Origin: Eubacteriaceae bacterium
GTDB taxonomy: Bacteria > Bacillota > Clostridia > Lachnospirales > Lachnospiraceae
Assembly (NCBI GenBank): GCA_910574915.1
Contig: CAJTCR010000004.1
Location: forward strand, 62,001 to 126,000
DNA: 64,000 nucleotides
Reading direction: 5' to 3'
Shown here: piece after piece, positions 53,370-62,224 of the stretch
Position numbering within the stretch: the first letter of the stretch is position 1
Layout of the letters: every line of letters begins with the position of its first letter
Made by a program: the position numbers and the translations under genes
The notes under the pieces: model-generated
Told to the model about the DNA's origin: nothing
Database searches by the model: none
Seen by the model: only the letters and a program-made list of their open reading frames with translations

Positions 53370-53385
53370 TGACAGGTAGCTGTCA
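53370..53385. promoter_or_regulatory. Dyad TGACA-N6-TGTCA, probable WYL regulator operator
   Basis: The palindrome tgacaggtagctgtca sits in the divergent gap before the WYL regulator gene. It shares its half-site with the dyad at 35346-35362 near the paralogous regulator. Confidence 0.6.
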
Positions 53386-53415
53386 CATTAGATTCTATTT
53401 TCTATCAAAAATCGA

Positions 53416-53469
53416 TTGACTTATCACCTACAGTATGTTAGTATAATTATACCTACAATATGTTAATTA
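53416..53469 (+). promoter_or_regulatory. BlaI-type promoter/operator
   Basis: TTGACT at 53416-53421 with TAGTAT at 53439-53444 (17-base spacer) or TATAAT at 53442-53447. Two related sites, cctacagtatgttagta (53427 on) and cctacaatatgttaatta (53452 on), cover and follow it, 25 bases apart. BlaI/MecI operators have a TACA-TGTA-like dyad, so these are likely autoregulatory sites. Confidence 0.65.
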
Positions 53470-53484
53470 AGAAAGGAGGCTGTT

Positions 53485-53862
53485 ATGCCACAAATTTCCG
53501 AATCCGAATTGATTCTTATGAAAATCATATGGAAAAACGGAGGGACAGCGCTGTTTTCCCATATTATGCAGGAACTTGCAAAAGAGCAAAACGAATGGAA
53601 AAACAACACCGTACTTACTCTCCTGTCCCGCCTGACTGCAAAAAACTATTTAAAAACCAAGAAGCTCGGCAGGCGCAACGAATACATCGCCGCCGTAAGC
53701 GAACAAGAATACCAGACAGCACAGACACACGGATTTCTGGACAAAGTGTATGAAGGCAATGCAAAAAACCTTGTAGCAACCCTGCTGCGCCAGGATATCC
53801 TGACCGAACAGGAATGGACAGAAATCGAAACATTCTGGAAAGAGGAAAAAAGAAAACTATGA
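53485..53862 (+). CDS. BlaI/MecI/CopY family repressor
   Basis: The 125-residue protein has the family start (MPQISESELILMKIIWKNGG), the winged helix with WKNNTVLTLLSRLTAKNYLK and the C-terminal dimer part (LVATLLRQDILTEQEWTEIE). It overlaps the M56 sensor gene by ATGA. Cleavage or release through that sensor is the known mechanism in beta-lactam resistance operons, but no beta-lactamase is next to it. Site aaaggagg. Confidence 0.93.
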   Translation: MPQISESELILMKIIWKNGGTALFSHIMQELAKEQNEWKNNTVLTLLSRLTAKNYLKTKKLGRRNEYIAAVSEQEYQTAQTHGFLDKVYEGNAKNLVATLLRQDILTEQEWTEIETFWKEEKRKL

Positions 53863-56144
53863 ACGCATTTATGATTCAACTGCTTTCGCTCTCCGTGTCC
53901 GGCAGCCTGCTCGTCCTGCTGCTTTTGCTTTTAAAAAAGCTGTATCAAAACCGTCTGAGCAAATGCTGGCAGTATTATATTTTGCTTGCGGCAGCGCTGC
54001 GGTTTTTGCTCCCGTCAGCGCCGGACGCCGCACTTGCCGCCGCCCTGTTGCAGGCGCCGCAGCTTCGCGCCGCCTTTTCTATGCCTGCACCCGGCTTTGC
54101 ACAGCCGCATCCAGATAAACTGTCCTCCAGACAGCCTCCTGCTCAGCAAGCAGACGCCGCTGCTCCTGCCCGGCAGGCAGATACCTCTGTTTCAAAACCA
54201 CCCGCTCAGCAAACAACCAAGCAGGCTGATTCCACACATCTGCCGTCTGGCTCCGCAGTCTTGTTTTTGCTATGGCTGGTTCCCGCGCTCACACTGTTTT
54301 TGAAAAAAATAAAGTCTTACCGCGGATTCGTACATCATATTCGAACCTGCGGCACCGCCGTAGACGATACTGGTATCCTGAACCTGCTTGCCTCCTGCGA
54401 AGAAGCCTGCAAGGTCAAAACGCCTGCTGAATTATACTGCTGCCCGCACCTTGCATCGCCTGCGATGACCGGATTTTTCCGCCCGTGTATCGCCATCCCG
54501 GACAAAAGCCTTCCCAGGCAGGAACTGGAATTGATCCTTCTGCACGAGCTGTATCATTACCGGCGGCGGGATTTGTTTTATAAATGGCTGGTGCAGATCG
54601 TCGTCTGTATCCACTGGTTTCATCCATTCGGATACCTGCTGGAAAAAGAAGTCAACCATGCCTGTGAACTGTCCTGTGACGAAGCTGTGATCCGCTCCTT
54701 ACCAGCAGAAGGGAAAAAAGCTTACGGCGATATGCTGCTGCATTGTTCCAGGGCAGCACTGTTTCCTAAACCCCACGCGTCTTCCCTCACTCTGACGCAA
54801 GACGCCAAACAGCTAAAAGAAAGGCTAGGTGCAATTATGAGATTTCAACAACCTTCCAAAAAAACAAAACTGGCAACTGCGGTACTGACCGCCGGAATCT
54901 GCCTTGGTTCCGCAGTGATCGGCGCATACGCCTCTCCCTCCCACCCTGCACAGAATCCTATGCAAGCGGACGGACAGGCAGCGGATTCCATAATTACAGG
55001 CTATCAAGAGCTGTTAGCCCTGCGCACCGATTCCTACCAAGACCAGACAGTCCGGCAGTTCCGCAATCAGACAGCAGAAAAACTAGATACCCCACAAGGA
55101 ACTGCCCTGCTTGAACAGGCACTCCAGGACGAAGCGCTCCACCTGCACCGCCTGGACAATGCGGACGCCTTTTTCCTGTGCAACACCCTGCGGCTTGCTA
55201 CCGGTTCCTGGAAAAAAGTGTCTCTGGAGGCAGCCGCAGTCGAACGGCCGCTGAAAAACGGACAGTTTGCCGAGCTGGACTTTAAGGCATCCATAAAACT
55301 AAATGAGCCAGATATCAAAGTTTCTGAATATGAAGCTGCCTACCGTGGGCTTGCCGATACAGCAAACGCTTATTTAATGTCCAAAACCGACAAAGAGCTT
55401 ACGGATCCATCCCGCAAATCGACCCGCAGCCTTTCCAATGAAGCTATGGCTGCGCTTAAAAAATACGCCAAAAGCATCAACCAGAAAGGAAATCTGACCC
55501 TGAAAATCTATATGTGCGGCTATTCGCCGGAAGGCACCGCCATGCGCTCGCATACTGCGCCAAAGGATTCCTATACGCTGCCGCAGGAGATTCAAAAAGT
55601 GCTGACATTAAAAACAAACGGCTATCAGGATCATACGCTAAAACAATTTTTAGACGATATCCAAAAACAATACGCAGCCGACCAGTCGTTATGGAAAGCA
55701 AGACAGCGTTTAGAGACTGTGCTGGACGAAGAAGCAAAACAGCACTTATCCATAGAAGACTATCGCTTTTTGACAACAACACTGCCTTGTACCGAAAGCG
55801 AATCCACCTATCCAGGCGACCGCGTGGCAAGCCTTCCTCCAGACTTTTACGACCGCTATACGCTCCCATATCCAAAGCACGGCACCAAGGTCAGTTTTGA
55901 ATGGGCTGTACAATACGAAATCAAAGACCAGACACTGACCGTCGGCGAAAGGGACAAGCTGATTTTCCATGTGAAAGACAAAATGGAAGCATTTGTGAAC
56001 AGCACCTGGGAATCGGCGGATATCGGCACAATGGACTACCTGAAAAAAGTACGCAGGCGCCTGAACCAGCTTGTAAAAGAAAGCAGCGTGCCTGGACTGG
56101 AAATGACAGTATTACACTGCTTAAGCGACGGGAGATCCGCATAA
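53859..56144 (+). CDS. BlaR1/MecR1-like M56 metalloprotease sensor with an unusual C-terminal region
   Basis: From ATG at 53859 the 761-residue protein has membrane helices near residues 5-25, 34-50 and 135-150. The gluzincin core is LILLHELYHYRRRDL (HExxH, near residue 230) with CELSCDEAVI downstream. A further helix lies near 345. The extracellular part (365-761) is not the penicillin-binding domain of BlaR1. It instead holds two related units, LALRTDSYQDQTVRQFRNQT and VLTLKTNGYQDHTLKQFLDD. The ligand is therefore unlikely to be sensed as in BlaR1. Confidence 0.85.
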   Translation: MNAFMIQLLSLSVSGSLLVLLLLLLKKLYQNRLSKCWQYYILLAAALRFLLPSAPDAALAAALLQAPQLRAAFSMPAPGFAQPHPDKLSSRQPPAQQADAAAPARQADTSVSKPPAQQTTKQADSTHLPSGSAVLFLLWLVPALTLFLKKIKSYRGFVHHIRTCGTAVDDTGILNLLASCEEACKVKTPAELYCCPHLASPAMTGFFRPCIAIPDKSLPRQELELILLHELYHYRRRDLFYKWLVQIVVCIHWFHPFGYLLEKEVNHACELSCDEAVIRSLPAEGKKAYGDMLLHCSRAALFPKPHASSLTLTQDAKQLKERLGAIMRFQQPSKKTKLATAVLTAGICLGSAVIGAYASPSHPAQNPMQADGQAADSIITGYQELLALRTDSYQDQTVRQFRNQTAEKLDTPQGTALLEQALQDEALHLHRLDNADAFFLCNTLRLATGSWKKVSLEAAAVERPLKNGQFAELDFKASIKLNEPDIKVSEYEAAYRGLADTANAYLMSKTDKELTDPSRKSTRSLSNEAMAALKKYAKSINQKGNLTLKIYMCGYSPEGTAMRSHTAPKDSYTLPQEIQKVLTLKTNGYQDHTLKQFLDDIQKQYAADQSLWKARQRLETVLDEEAKQHLSIEDYRFLTTTLPCTESESTYPGDRVASLPPDFYDRYTLPYPKHGTKVSFEWAVQYEIKDQTLTVGERDKLIFHVKDKMEAFVNSTWESADIGTMDYLKKVRRRLNQLVKESSVPGLEMTVLHCLSDGRSA

Positions 56145-56169
56145 ACAAAACGGTTCCCTATAACAGTAT

Positions 56170-56201
56170 CCGGCACAGTGCCTGCTTTTGCACTGTGCCG
56201 G
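56170..56201. terminator. Hairpin between convergent genes
   Basis: Perfect 11-base arms ccggcacagtg and cactgtgccgg with a ten-base loop. No T-run follows on the plus strand; it may serve both convergent genes as an RNA end structure. Confidence 0.55.
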
Positions 56202-56215
56202 ATCAAAACCTGCGA

Positions 56216-57928
56216 TCAGTCAAACAAATAGTTTATTCTTTGATGCATCACGACACACTCCTTTTTATAGCAAGCAATGCCATACATATGAACCTCATTC
56301 ATATTTTTCTGCAAAAAATAGTCCGCATAATTTTGACACTCGATCTGGCGCATTGCCATTTTGCAATATTTCTCATAAGCACCATTTTCTGCATACTTCA
56401 TTTCGATAATACAGCCAATTTTATCCTTTGGGCTGGCAAGAACAATATCCCCATACCCAGTTCCAGATTCCTGATTGGACTTTACAGACCAACTGCCCTC
56501 ACACTGCAAGATTCCAAGAAGCATCCCATGATAAAAATTTTCTTTCATTTCCTTTCTTGCATACGTATCCCGTATACTAATGCATCCGCTCAGACAGTCA
56601 TTAAATACCGCCTGCACCTTTGCCGCCTCTCCCTGTATAAATGCCTGGCACAATGTAGTAAGCCTGTCCGTATCGCCTCTGACACTTTCCCGAAACCAGG
56701 CGCTGATTTTCTCATTGTAAATCTCTAAAATCTCACGGTTTGGAATTTTCAGCCTGCTGACTCCACCAGACAGACGCTCTGTTTGCGTAAGGTATCCGGC
56801 AGCATACATCACACTCCAAAGATATGTTTCTCTAATAAGCGCATCTGGATGATCAAGGTCTTTGTAAGTAAGTGCCGGAACAAGCTTTTTTTCAATCACT
56901 TCACCAGAAATAAGCAGTTCAAGCTGTTCTTTTACCGTTTCTGTAGCTTCTGCCAGGAGCTTTTGAAGGATGGCATTACTGCTGCTGTTAACCCAAAAAG
57001 ATTCCGGCATAGCATTTGGATTCCTTCGCAGCTTTCTCAGATAGTTCAGCACATCCCAAGGGCAGTACACCGGCGCAGCGCCAAAATGATATCCATTATA
57101 CCACTCTCTGACCGTATTAAGATGCCCATCAAGCCCATAATACGTCAACATCTGCTGTACTTCTGCCTCTGTAAAGCCAAAGTATGCACTGTATTCTTCA
57201 TCCGAAACAGAATTGACGACAAAATGGTTTAAGCCTGTAAAAATACTCTCCCGGGCAATCTGGAGGCATCCGGTCAAAACAGCAAACTGTAAGTGTTCAT
57301 TCGATTTTAACAGCATACTCAAAAGACCGCGTACGACATCCAGCATTTTGTCATAATATCCTTTTTGATAAGCTTTATCTAACGGTACATCATATTCATC
57401 CAGCAGCAAAATAACCTTCTTTTTGCAATGTTCGAATAAATACTGAGGTACTCTGCATAAGCCCTGTATCGCTTTGCTGTCCTGACTGCCGGCAAGGACG
57501 TCTTTTAAAAACAGTTGGTCTGTCTCTAACAAAACACTGCTTTGCAGCAAAGCATATTTCAGGCACTGCCTCCGTACTTCCATAAAAGCCGCACTGCACA
57601 GCGCCTGATACGCCGTTTCAAAGCAGTCCCCGTCCACATCCTTAAAGTTTAAGTAAACGACTGGATACGCGCCAAAATGCTCTGCGCAAAGATCCTTCGA
57701 ATTTAAAATTTCCAAACCCTCAAATAAGTTGCGGTCTGCACCTTTCTCAAAAAAATTTTTCAGCATATCCAGATTCAAAGATTTGCCAAACCTGCGCGGC
57801 CTGGTAAACAGCGATACTTCACAAGCTTCGTCTAACAGCTCTTTGATCAGCCCGGTCTTATCGACATAATAACAGCCTAACCTGCGCAGTTTTTCAAAAC
57901 GGTCAATCCCGATCGGCAATTTTTTCAA
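56216..57928 (-). CDS. AAA-ATPase-like protein with PD-(D/E)XK nuclease domain (PF09820 + PF08011)
   Basis: The N terminus (KKLPIGIDRFEKLRRLGCYY, VDKTGLIKELLD) and FTRPRRFGKSLNLDML (P-loop variant, near residue 45) identify the AAA-ATPase-like family. ILLLDEYDVPLDKAYQKGYY is the Walker B region near residue 172. The end holds the nuclease motif GYGDIVLASPKDKIGCIIEM-K. The best start is TTG at 57926-57928, overlapping the upstream stop (TTGA), since no ATG precedes the conserved N terminus. Function unknown; a complete copy of the gene that is decayed at 5982-6192. Confidence 0.8.
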   Translation of the reverse strand: MKKLPIGIDRFEKLRRLGCYYVDKTGLIKELLDEACEVSLFTRPRRFGKSLNLDMLKNFFEKGADRNLFEGLEILNSKDLCAEHFGAYPVVYLNFKDVDGDCFETAYQALCSAAFMEVRRQCLKYALLQSSVLLETDQLFLKDVLAGSQDSKAIQGLCRVPQYLFEHCKKKVILLLDEYDVPLDKAYQKGYYDKMLDVVRGLLSMLLKSNEHLQFAVLTGCLQIARESIFTGLNHFVVNSVSDEEYSAYFGFTEAEVQQMLTYYGLDGHLNTVREWYNGYHFGAAPVYCPWDVLNYLRKLRRNPNAMPESFWVNSSSNAILQKLLAEATETVKEQLELLISGEVIEKKLVPALTYKDLDHPDALIRETYLWSVMYAAGYLTQTERLSGGVSRLKIPNREILEIYNEKISAWFRESVRGDTDRLTTLCQAFIQGEAAKVQAVFNDCLSGCISIRDTYARKEMKENFYHGMLLGILQCEGSWSVKSNQESGTGYGDIVLASPKDKIGCIIEMKYAENGAYEKYCKMAMRQIECQNYADYFLQKNMNEVHMYGIACYKKECVVMHQRINYLFD

Positions 57929-58650
57929 TCCATTCCAACCCCTATCTTTACATAATATCCATGCTGCTTATCCGCATATTCTAACAAATATACCTGCAAG
58001 TCCATCTCTCTGTTTAAAATACAGATCTTTTTCTTTCTGAAATTTTGCACAATCTCGATATCCTTTCGGATTCCAGAAGCCGCGATATCATACTTCATTC
58101 CTACCATTCCCAGATTGCGGCTGCTTACGCAAAGCGTATCACGCAGCTTTTCTTCCAGCCGCTTTAATTTTTCCGTGTCAAATTCCCTCGTAATAATTCC
58201 TGTCCTGACATGTTCTTTATATCCGTAATATTTCACATACGGCACTGTCAGCCCGTCCTTATGAATGATACTGTCCTGTATCTGCAATAAAAACTCTTTG
58301 ATGCGTTTTACAATATCCCGGCGCAGCTCGTCTGCGGTTTCTGTCTCGTCAAAAGCTGTCATCGTGCGCTTGCTGTCAAAGATCTGCGTTGAAATCCGCT
58401 TGTTTTCATGGTCAAATACCATGCACAAAATGTCCGCAGCCTTGCTCTTTCGAAAATCTTTATTGCGGTATTCATTTGCCAGTACCGCGCAGCCGCCTTG
58501 TGGAACGTTAAACTCTATGTCTACAATTTCCGGTTCGCTGTCTGTATGCTCTTCTATCCACGTAATCACCGGATCATCGGCAGATACCTGGTACAGCTTG
58601 TTTCTTTTCAGCCTTTCCTGGCTTTTTATCGATTGCACATTTAATTCCAT
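57925..58650 (-). CDS. Unrecognised protein in an ATPase operon
   Basis: Start at 58650 (MELNVQSIKSQERLKRNKLY) has ggag at the previous stop codon, five bases downstream of the ATPase end. The 241-residue protein is soluble and charged, with YVKYYGYKEHVRTGIITREF and LCVSSRNLGMVGMKYDIAAS in its middle. I recognise no family or catalytic motif. Its end overlaps the TTG start of the AAA/nuclease gene. Tight coupling on both sides suggests one complex or pathway. Confidence 0.6.
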   Translation of the reverse strand: MELNVQSIKSQERLKRNKLYQVSADDPVITWIEEHTDSEPEIVDIEFNVPQGGCAVLANEYRNKDFRKSKAADILCMVFDHENKRISTQIFDSKRTMTAFDETETADELRRDIVKRIKEFLLQIQDSIIHKDGLTVPYVKYYGYKEHVRTGIITREFDTEKLKRLEEKLRDTLCVSSRNLGMVGMKYDIAASGIRKDIEIVQNFRKKKICILNREMDLQVYLLEYADKQHGYYVKIGVGMD

Positions 58651-58654
58651 CGCT

Positions 58655-60070
58655 CTACTCCAAAATAAGCCTTGTCTCATGAAACAGCTTTTCTACGGAA
58701 TCCTGAAATAAGGTAAACTGATATCCTGTGACTTCGTCGTAATCCAATTCCCTGACAAAGCTTCGCCCGCTGCTGTCATTTTCAAACTGGTAGACATGAA
58801 TTTGATCCTGAAACAAATCTGCTTCTGACAATCCTGTCTGCTTTAAAATCTCCGCCCGCTTTCCATTTAACAGTTGGGAAAACGACAGCAGGCACAGGTT
58901 ATTAATCTTTGCCGCCATCGTATCGCTGTGCGTGCTTACTGCCATCGAAAATCCGGCGTTGCTCATGCGGCTTAGCAAACGCGCCAGCTCCATCTGTTTT
59001 TGCGGATGGAGGCTGGTTTCAATCTCATCCCAGACCAGGTACTTTGGCTGCTCTGCGCTTTGCAGTACATACAAAACCGGCATCAGCTCGTTTATCATAG
59101 AAGAGCTTAGGTAAAGCGGAAGCTCGCGCTTTGCCCCCTGCGCCTGATAAACCGGCTGGTTTCTTAAGTCAATCAATATTTTTCCTTCTATTAAATGTTC
59201 CTCAAGAAAACGGATCAGGCCGCTGTTTACATCAGCATCCCCATGTAAGCCAAACGTCTGCATAAAGCGCAGAAAATCGTAAACCGGCTGCGTAATTCCC
59301 ATTTTTTTCGAATTCGGATACAAGCTTCCATCGACGGACAAACGCACCGCTTCATCTGTCTTTGCCGCAAAATACTCTTTATACAGCATCAAAAGCCCTG
59401 TCCTAGAAGCTGGCAGAAATAATTGATCCAAAGAACCATTTATAAAAAAATCCACCGTCAAACGAACCAATACCGAAGGGAGCCATCGTTTTGCAACAAC
59501 CGGATAATACTGTGCAGGCTCTTTCCCCTGTTCCGACAAATGAATCGGAATCAGCAGACAGAGCATATCCTTCGACAAAACGGCAGCATTTTTCTGAATC
59601 AGTCGTTCCACCGCTCTCTTACTGTCGTCAGGCAGTTGTTCGAATACGCCGCTGCTGTATGCCTCTGGATTACCCGGATCATAAATAAGATACTCATAAC
59701 GCTCCTGTTCTTCTATAAAAAGCTGTATCTGAATGCTGCCTATTTCAAGCGGTTCATAAAAAGTATCCAGCACGATCTGTTCCTTGTATTTTTGCAAAAC
59801 AGCATTTATAAACTGCACCATCCATCCGCCAGAGGAAGCATCGATGATAATGCTGCCTGTTTCGGTCTGTGTTTGCAGCTCCTGCAAATATGTTTCGCAG
59901 ATTTCCGTGTCCTTTAGATATTTCGGCAGATTTTTCATGACCCCGTACAAAAGCTGCATGATATACGTTTTCCCGCTGTTATTGTTGCCGATAAAAACGG
60001 AACATCCGCCGAGGGTTACTTTTGCCGTTTTTATTTTTCCAAAATCCTCAATCCCAAGCACTACCCGCAT
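58655..60070 (-). CDS. AAA ATPase of the RecF/OLD-like (AAA_15/AAA_21) type
   Basis: Start at 60070 (MRVVLGIEDFGKIKTAKVTL) has aggagacaggg upstream and the typical N terminus; the longer frame to 60157 does not. Walker A GNNNSGKTYIMQLL is near residue 30, Walker B YLVWDEIETSLHPQKQME near residue 345, and MAVSTHSDTMAAKINN follows. At 471 residues it has no fused nuclease. It heads a three-gene operon with an unknown protein and an AAA/nuclease protein. Such ATPases are the sensor parts of several defence systems. Confidence 0.75.
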   Translation of the reverse strand: MRVVLGIEDFGKIKTAKVTLGGCSVFIGNNNSGKTYIMQLLYGVMKNLPKYLKDTEICETYLQELQTQTETGSIIIDASSGGWMVQFINAVLQKYKEQIVLDTFYEPLEIGSIQIQLFIEEQERYEYLIYDPGNPEAYSSGVFEQLPDDSKRAVERLIQKNAAVLSKDMLCLLIPIHLSEQGKEPAQYYPVVAKRWLPSVLVRLTVDFFINGSLDQLFLPASRTGLLMLYKEYFAAKTDEAVRLSVDGSLYPNSKKMGITQPVYDFLRFMQTFGLHGDADVNSGLIRFLEEHLIEGKILIDLRNQPVYQAQGAKRELPLYLSSSMINELMPVLYVLQSAEQPKYLVWDEIETSLHPQKQMELARLLSRMSNAGFSMAVSTHSDTMAAKINNLCLLSFSQLLNGKRAEILKQTGLSEADLFQDQIHVYQFENDSSGRSFVRELDYDEVTGYQFTLFQDSVEKLFHETRLILE

Positions 60071-60197
60071 ACGTTTCCCTGTCTCCTGTCTTAGAGTGTG
60101 TTTGAAAATATTATAAAGACTCCCGGTAAAGCTGTCAACTAAAAAAGGAACACCCATTTAAGCGCAGCGGATGCCCCTTTTTCTGACTGACAAATTT

Positions 60198-61184
60198 TTA
60201 TTTTTTCGCTGCTTTCGCAACTTCTCTTTTATTAATATAATAATTCAGCAGCAATACAATCAGAAGCAATGCTCCCCAGATAATCTGCTTGTAGAAGTCT
60301 GAGATATTCTGGTACATGCTCAGCCATGTGCTGACCATCTGGATAATTAAGACTGCCACGCACACACCCTGGATATTGCCCTTGCCGCCTGCCGGGTCGA
60401 TGCCGCCCATAACGGCGATCATAATTGCCTGCATAGTATAGGAAACGCCGTTATCTGCTTTTGCAGAGCTGTAGCGCCCAAGCATAATGATTCCCGCGAC
60501 TGCGGACAATATACCGATCATCATATAGTTAATCACGCTCAGCTTTACATTGTTAAAGCCGGAAAATGCAGAGGCTTTCATATTGGTGCCCATCATCTTG
60601 ATCTTTTGGCCAAGTGTTGTTTTGTCTACGATAAAGATCATAACAGCCGCACAGATTACAAAGATAATCGCCGCCATCGGAATGCCTGCAACCTTCTTGC
60701 TGATAAAAAACGATAACGGTTTGCTTCCGGTTACGCTGCTCCCCTTCGAAGCCACTACCCCAATGCCGTTAAACAACGACTGTGTGCCGAGTGTCGCAAG
60801 CATCGCCGGAATGCCGACCGCGGAAATTAAAAGCCCGTTTAAGGAACCGCAGATCATGCCCACGATAATCGCTACCAAAACACCTGCTAGAATCGCGCCT
60901 ATGCCCGCATCGCCTTCCGGTGTCATTGCCTTAATCGTCAGCGCAGCCGTAATCGAGCAAAGATTTGCAATATAGACTACGCTTAAGTCGATCCCCCCTG
61001 TAATCAGCGCTAATGCCATGCCGATCGCAAGCAGGCCGAACTCAGGAAACAGCTTGCCCATAGACTGAAAGCTGGATACGGACAGGAACGACTTCCCCTG
61101 CGTAATGCTAAACAGTACAAAGCACACGAGAAATACTGCCAGAATACGGGTCAGATTTTTGTCTTTATTTAATATTTTATTCAT
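60198..61184 (-). CDS. Sugar ABC transporter permease (BPD_transp_2), second
   Basis: The 328-residue protein has eight to ten membrane helices with the family features LALITGGIDLSVVYIANLCS and GGIDPAGGKGNIQGVCVAVL. It pairs with the preceding permease to form the membrane channel of a sugar importer of the RbsC/YjfF type. Site gggggtg. It is the last gene; the sequence after it to the next gene is short. Confidence 0.9.
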   Translation of the reverse strand: MNKILNKDKNLTRILAVFLVCFVLFSITQGKSFLSVSSFQSMGKLFPEFGLLAIGMALALITGGIDLSVVYIANLCSITAALTIKAMTPEGDAGIGAILAGVLVAIIVGMICGSLNGLLISAVGIPAMLATLGTQSLFNGIGVVASKGSSVTGSKPLSFFISKKVAGIPMAAIIFVICAAVMIFIVDKTTLGQKIKMMGTNMKASAFSGFNNVKLSVINYMMIGILSAVAGIIMLGRYSSAKADNGVSYTMQAIMIAVMGGIDPAGGKGNIQGVCVAVLIIQMVSTWLSMYQNISDFYKQIIWGALLLIVLLLNYYINKREVAKAAKK

Positions 61185-61201
61185 ATGTATACACCCCCGC
61201 C

Positions 61202-62212
61202 TTACGATTCTGTCAGCTTAACAGCCAGTTTTTTTGCATTTTTCTGGTTCTGGATCGCCGTTGCTGCCGTACCTGCAATAATAATCAGGCCCGTTACGAC
61301 ATTCTGCCAATGGGTGCTGATCCCAAGCAGGATCAAGCTGTTGGATACAACGGTCAACAGCGCCATGCCAAGACATGCCTGCAATACGGTGCCTTTTCCG
61401 CCTGTAATGCTGACACCGCCGAGCACACATGCTGCGATTGCTGTCATTTCCAGCCCTTCTAAGTTGTTTGGATGCACTGCCTGAAGCATACATGCACGGA
61501 AAACACCGATAATGCCTGCCATCATGCCGGAAAATGCATAAATAAACACGGTCGTCCCAAAGACATTAAAGCCGGCACGCTTTGCTGCAATAATATCGCC
61601 GCCGATGGCATAAATGCCTCTGCCAAGCATCGTCTTATTTAAAATAAACCAGCCAAGCAATAACAGGAGCACCATAAATATCGTAATCATCGGCAGGTCA
61701 GAAGAAAGCCCTGTTTCCGCGTTGGTCGCTGTAAAAAGCTTTGCCTTGCCTACCGCAAGCAGCGTAGCGCAAAGCGGATACTCCCTGGACTGGAAGACGC
61801 CCTGCATTACGCCCCAGCAGATGCTGGAAGTACCTAAGGTTACGATCAGCGCCGGAAAACGGTATTTTCCGATAATCACGCCGTTTAACACGCCAAACGC
61901 AAGCCCGATCAGCGCTGCTACGACAAAAAACAGCAGCGGGTTTGTCGTTACATCCTCTAAATATTTACATACGACAAACATAGACAGCGATGCGATCGCA
62001 GGGAAGGAACAGTCTACGCCTCCTGAAATCAGCACCATCAGCTCGCCCACGCAAAACATCACAGGAATCGTAAACGAACGGATAATATCTACCAGGTTGT
62101 TCCCGGTAAAAAACTGGCCGCTTCGTACCTGGATCAGCATACAAAACAGGATAATAATAATCCCTACGTAAAACTCAGAACTATGTAATATTTTTTTTGT
62201 CTTGTTATTCAT
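61202..62212 (-). CDS. Sugar ABC transporter permease (BPD_transp_2), first
   Basis: The 336-residue protein shows MVLISGGVDCSFPAIASLSM and CVLGGVSITGGKGTVLQACL, the conserved loops of RbsC-like permeases. It lies 12 bases after the ATPase gene and 17 before the second permease. Site ggaggggga. Confidence 0.9.
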   Translation of the reverse strand: MNNKTKKILHSSEFYVGIIIILFCMLIQVRSGQFFTGNNLVDIIRSFTIPVMFCVGELMVLISGGVDCSFPAIASLSMFVVCKYLEDVTTNPLLFFVVAALIGLAFGVLNGVIIGKYRFPALIVTLGTSSICWGVMQGVFQSREYPLCATLLAVGKAKLFTATNAETGLSSDLPMITIFMVLLLLLGWFILNKTMLGRGIYAIGGDIIAAKRAGFNVFGTTVFIYAFSGMMAGIIGVFRACMLQAVHPNNLEGLEMTAIAACVLGGVSITGGKGTVLQACLGMALLTVVSNSLILLGISTHWQNVVTGLIIIAGTAATAIQNQKNAKKLAVKLTES

Positions 62213-62224
62213 CTGTCCCCCTCC

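Noticed and set aside
55901-56728. 275-codon plus-strand frame bridging the BlaR1-like gene end and the AAA/nuclease gene
   Set aside because: It reads in a second frame of one real gene and in antisense of another; no start signal.
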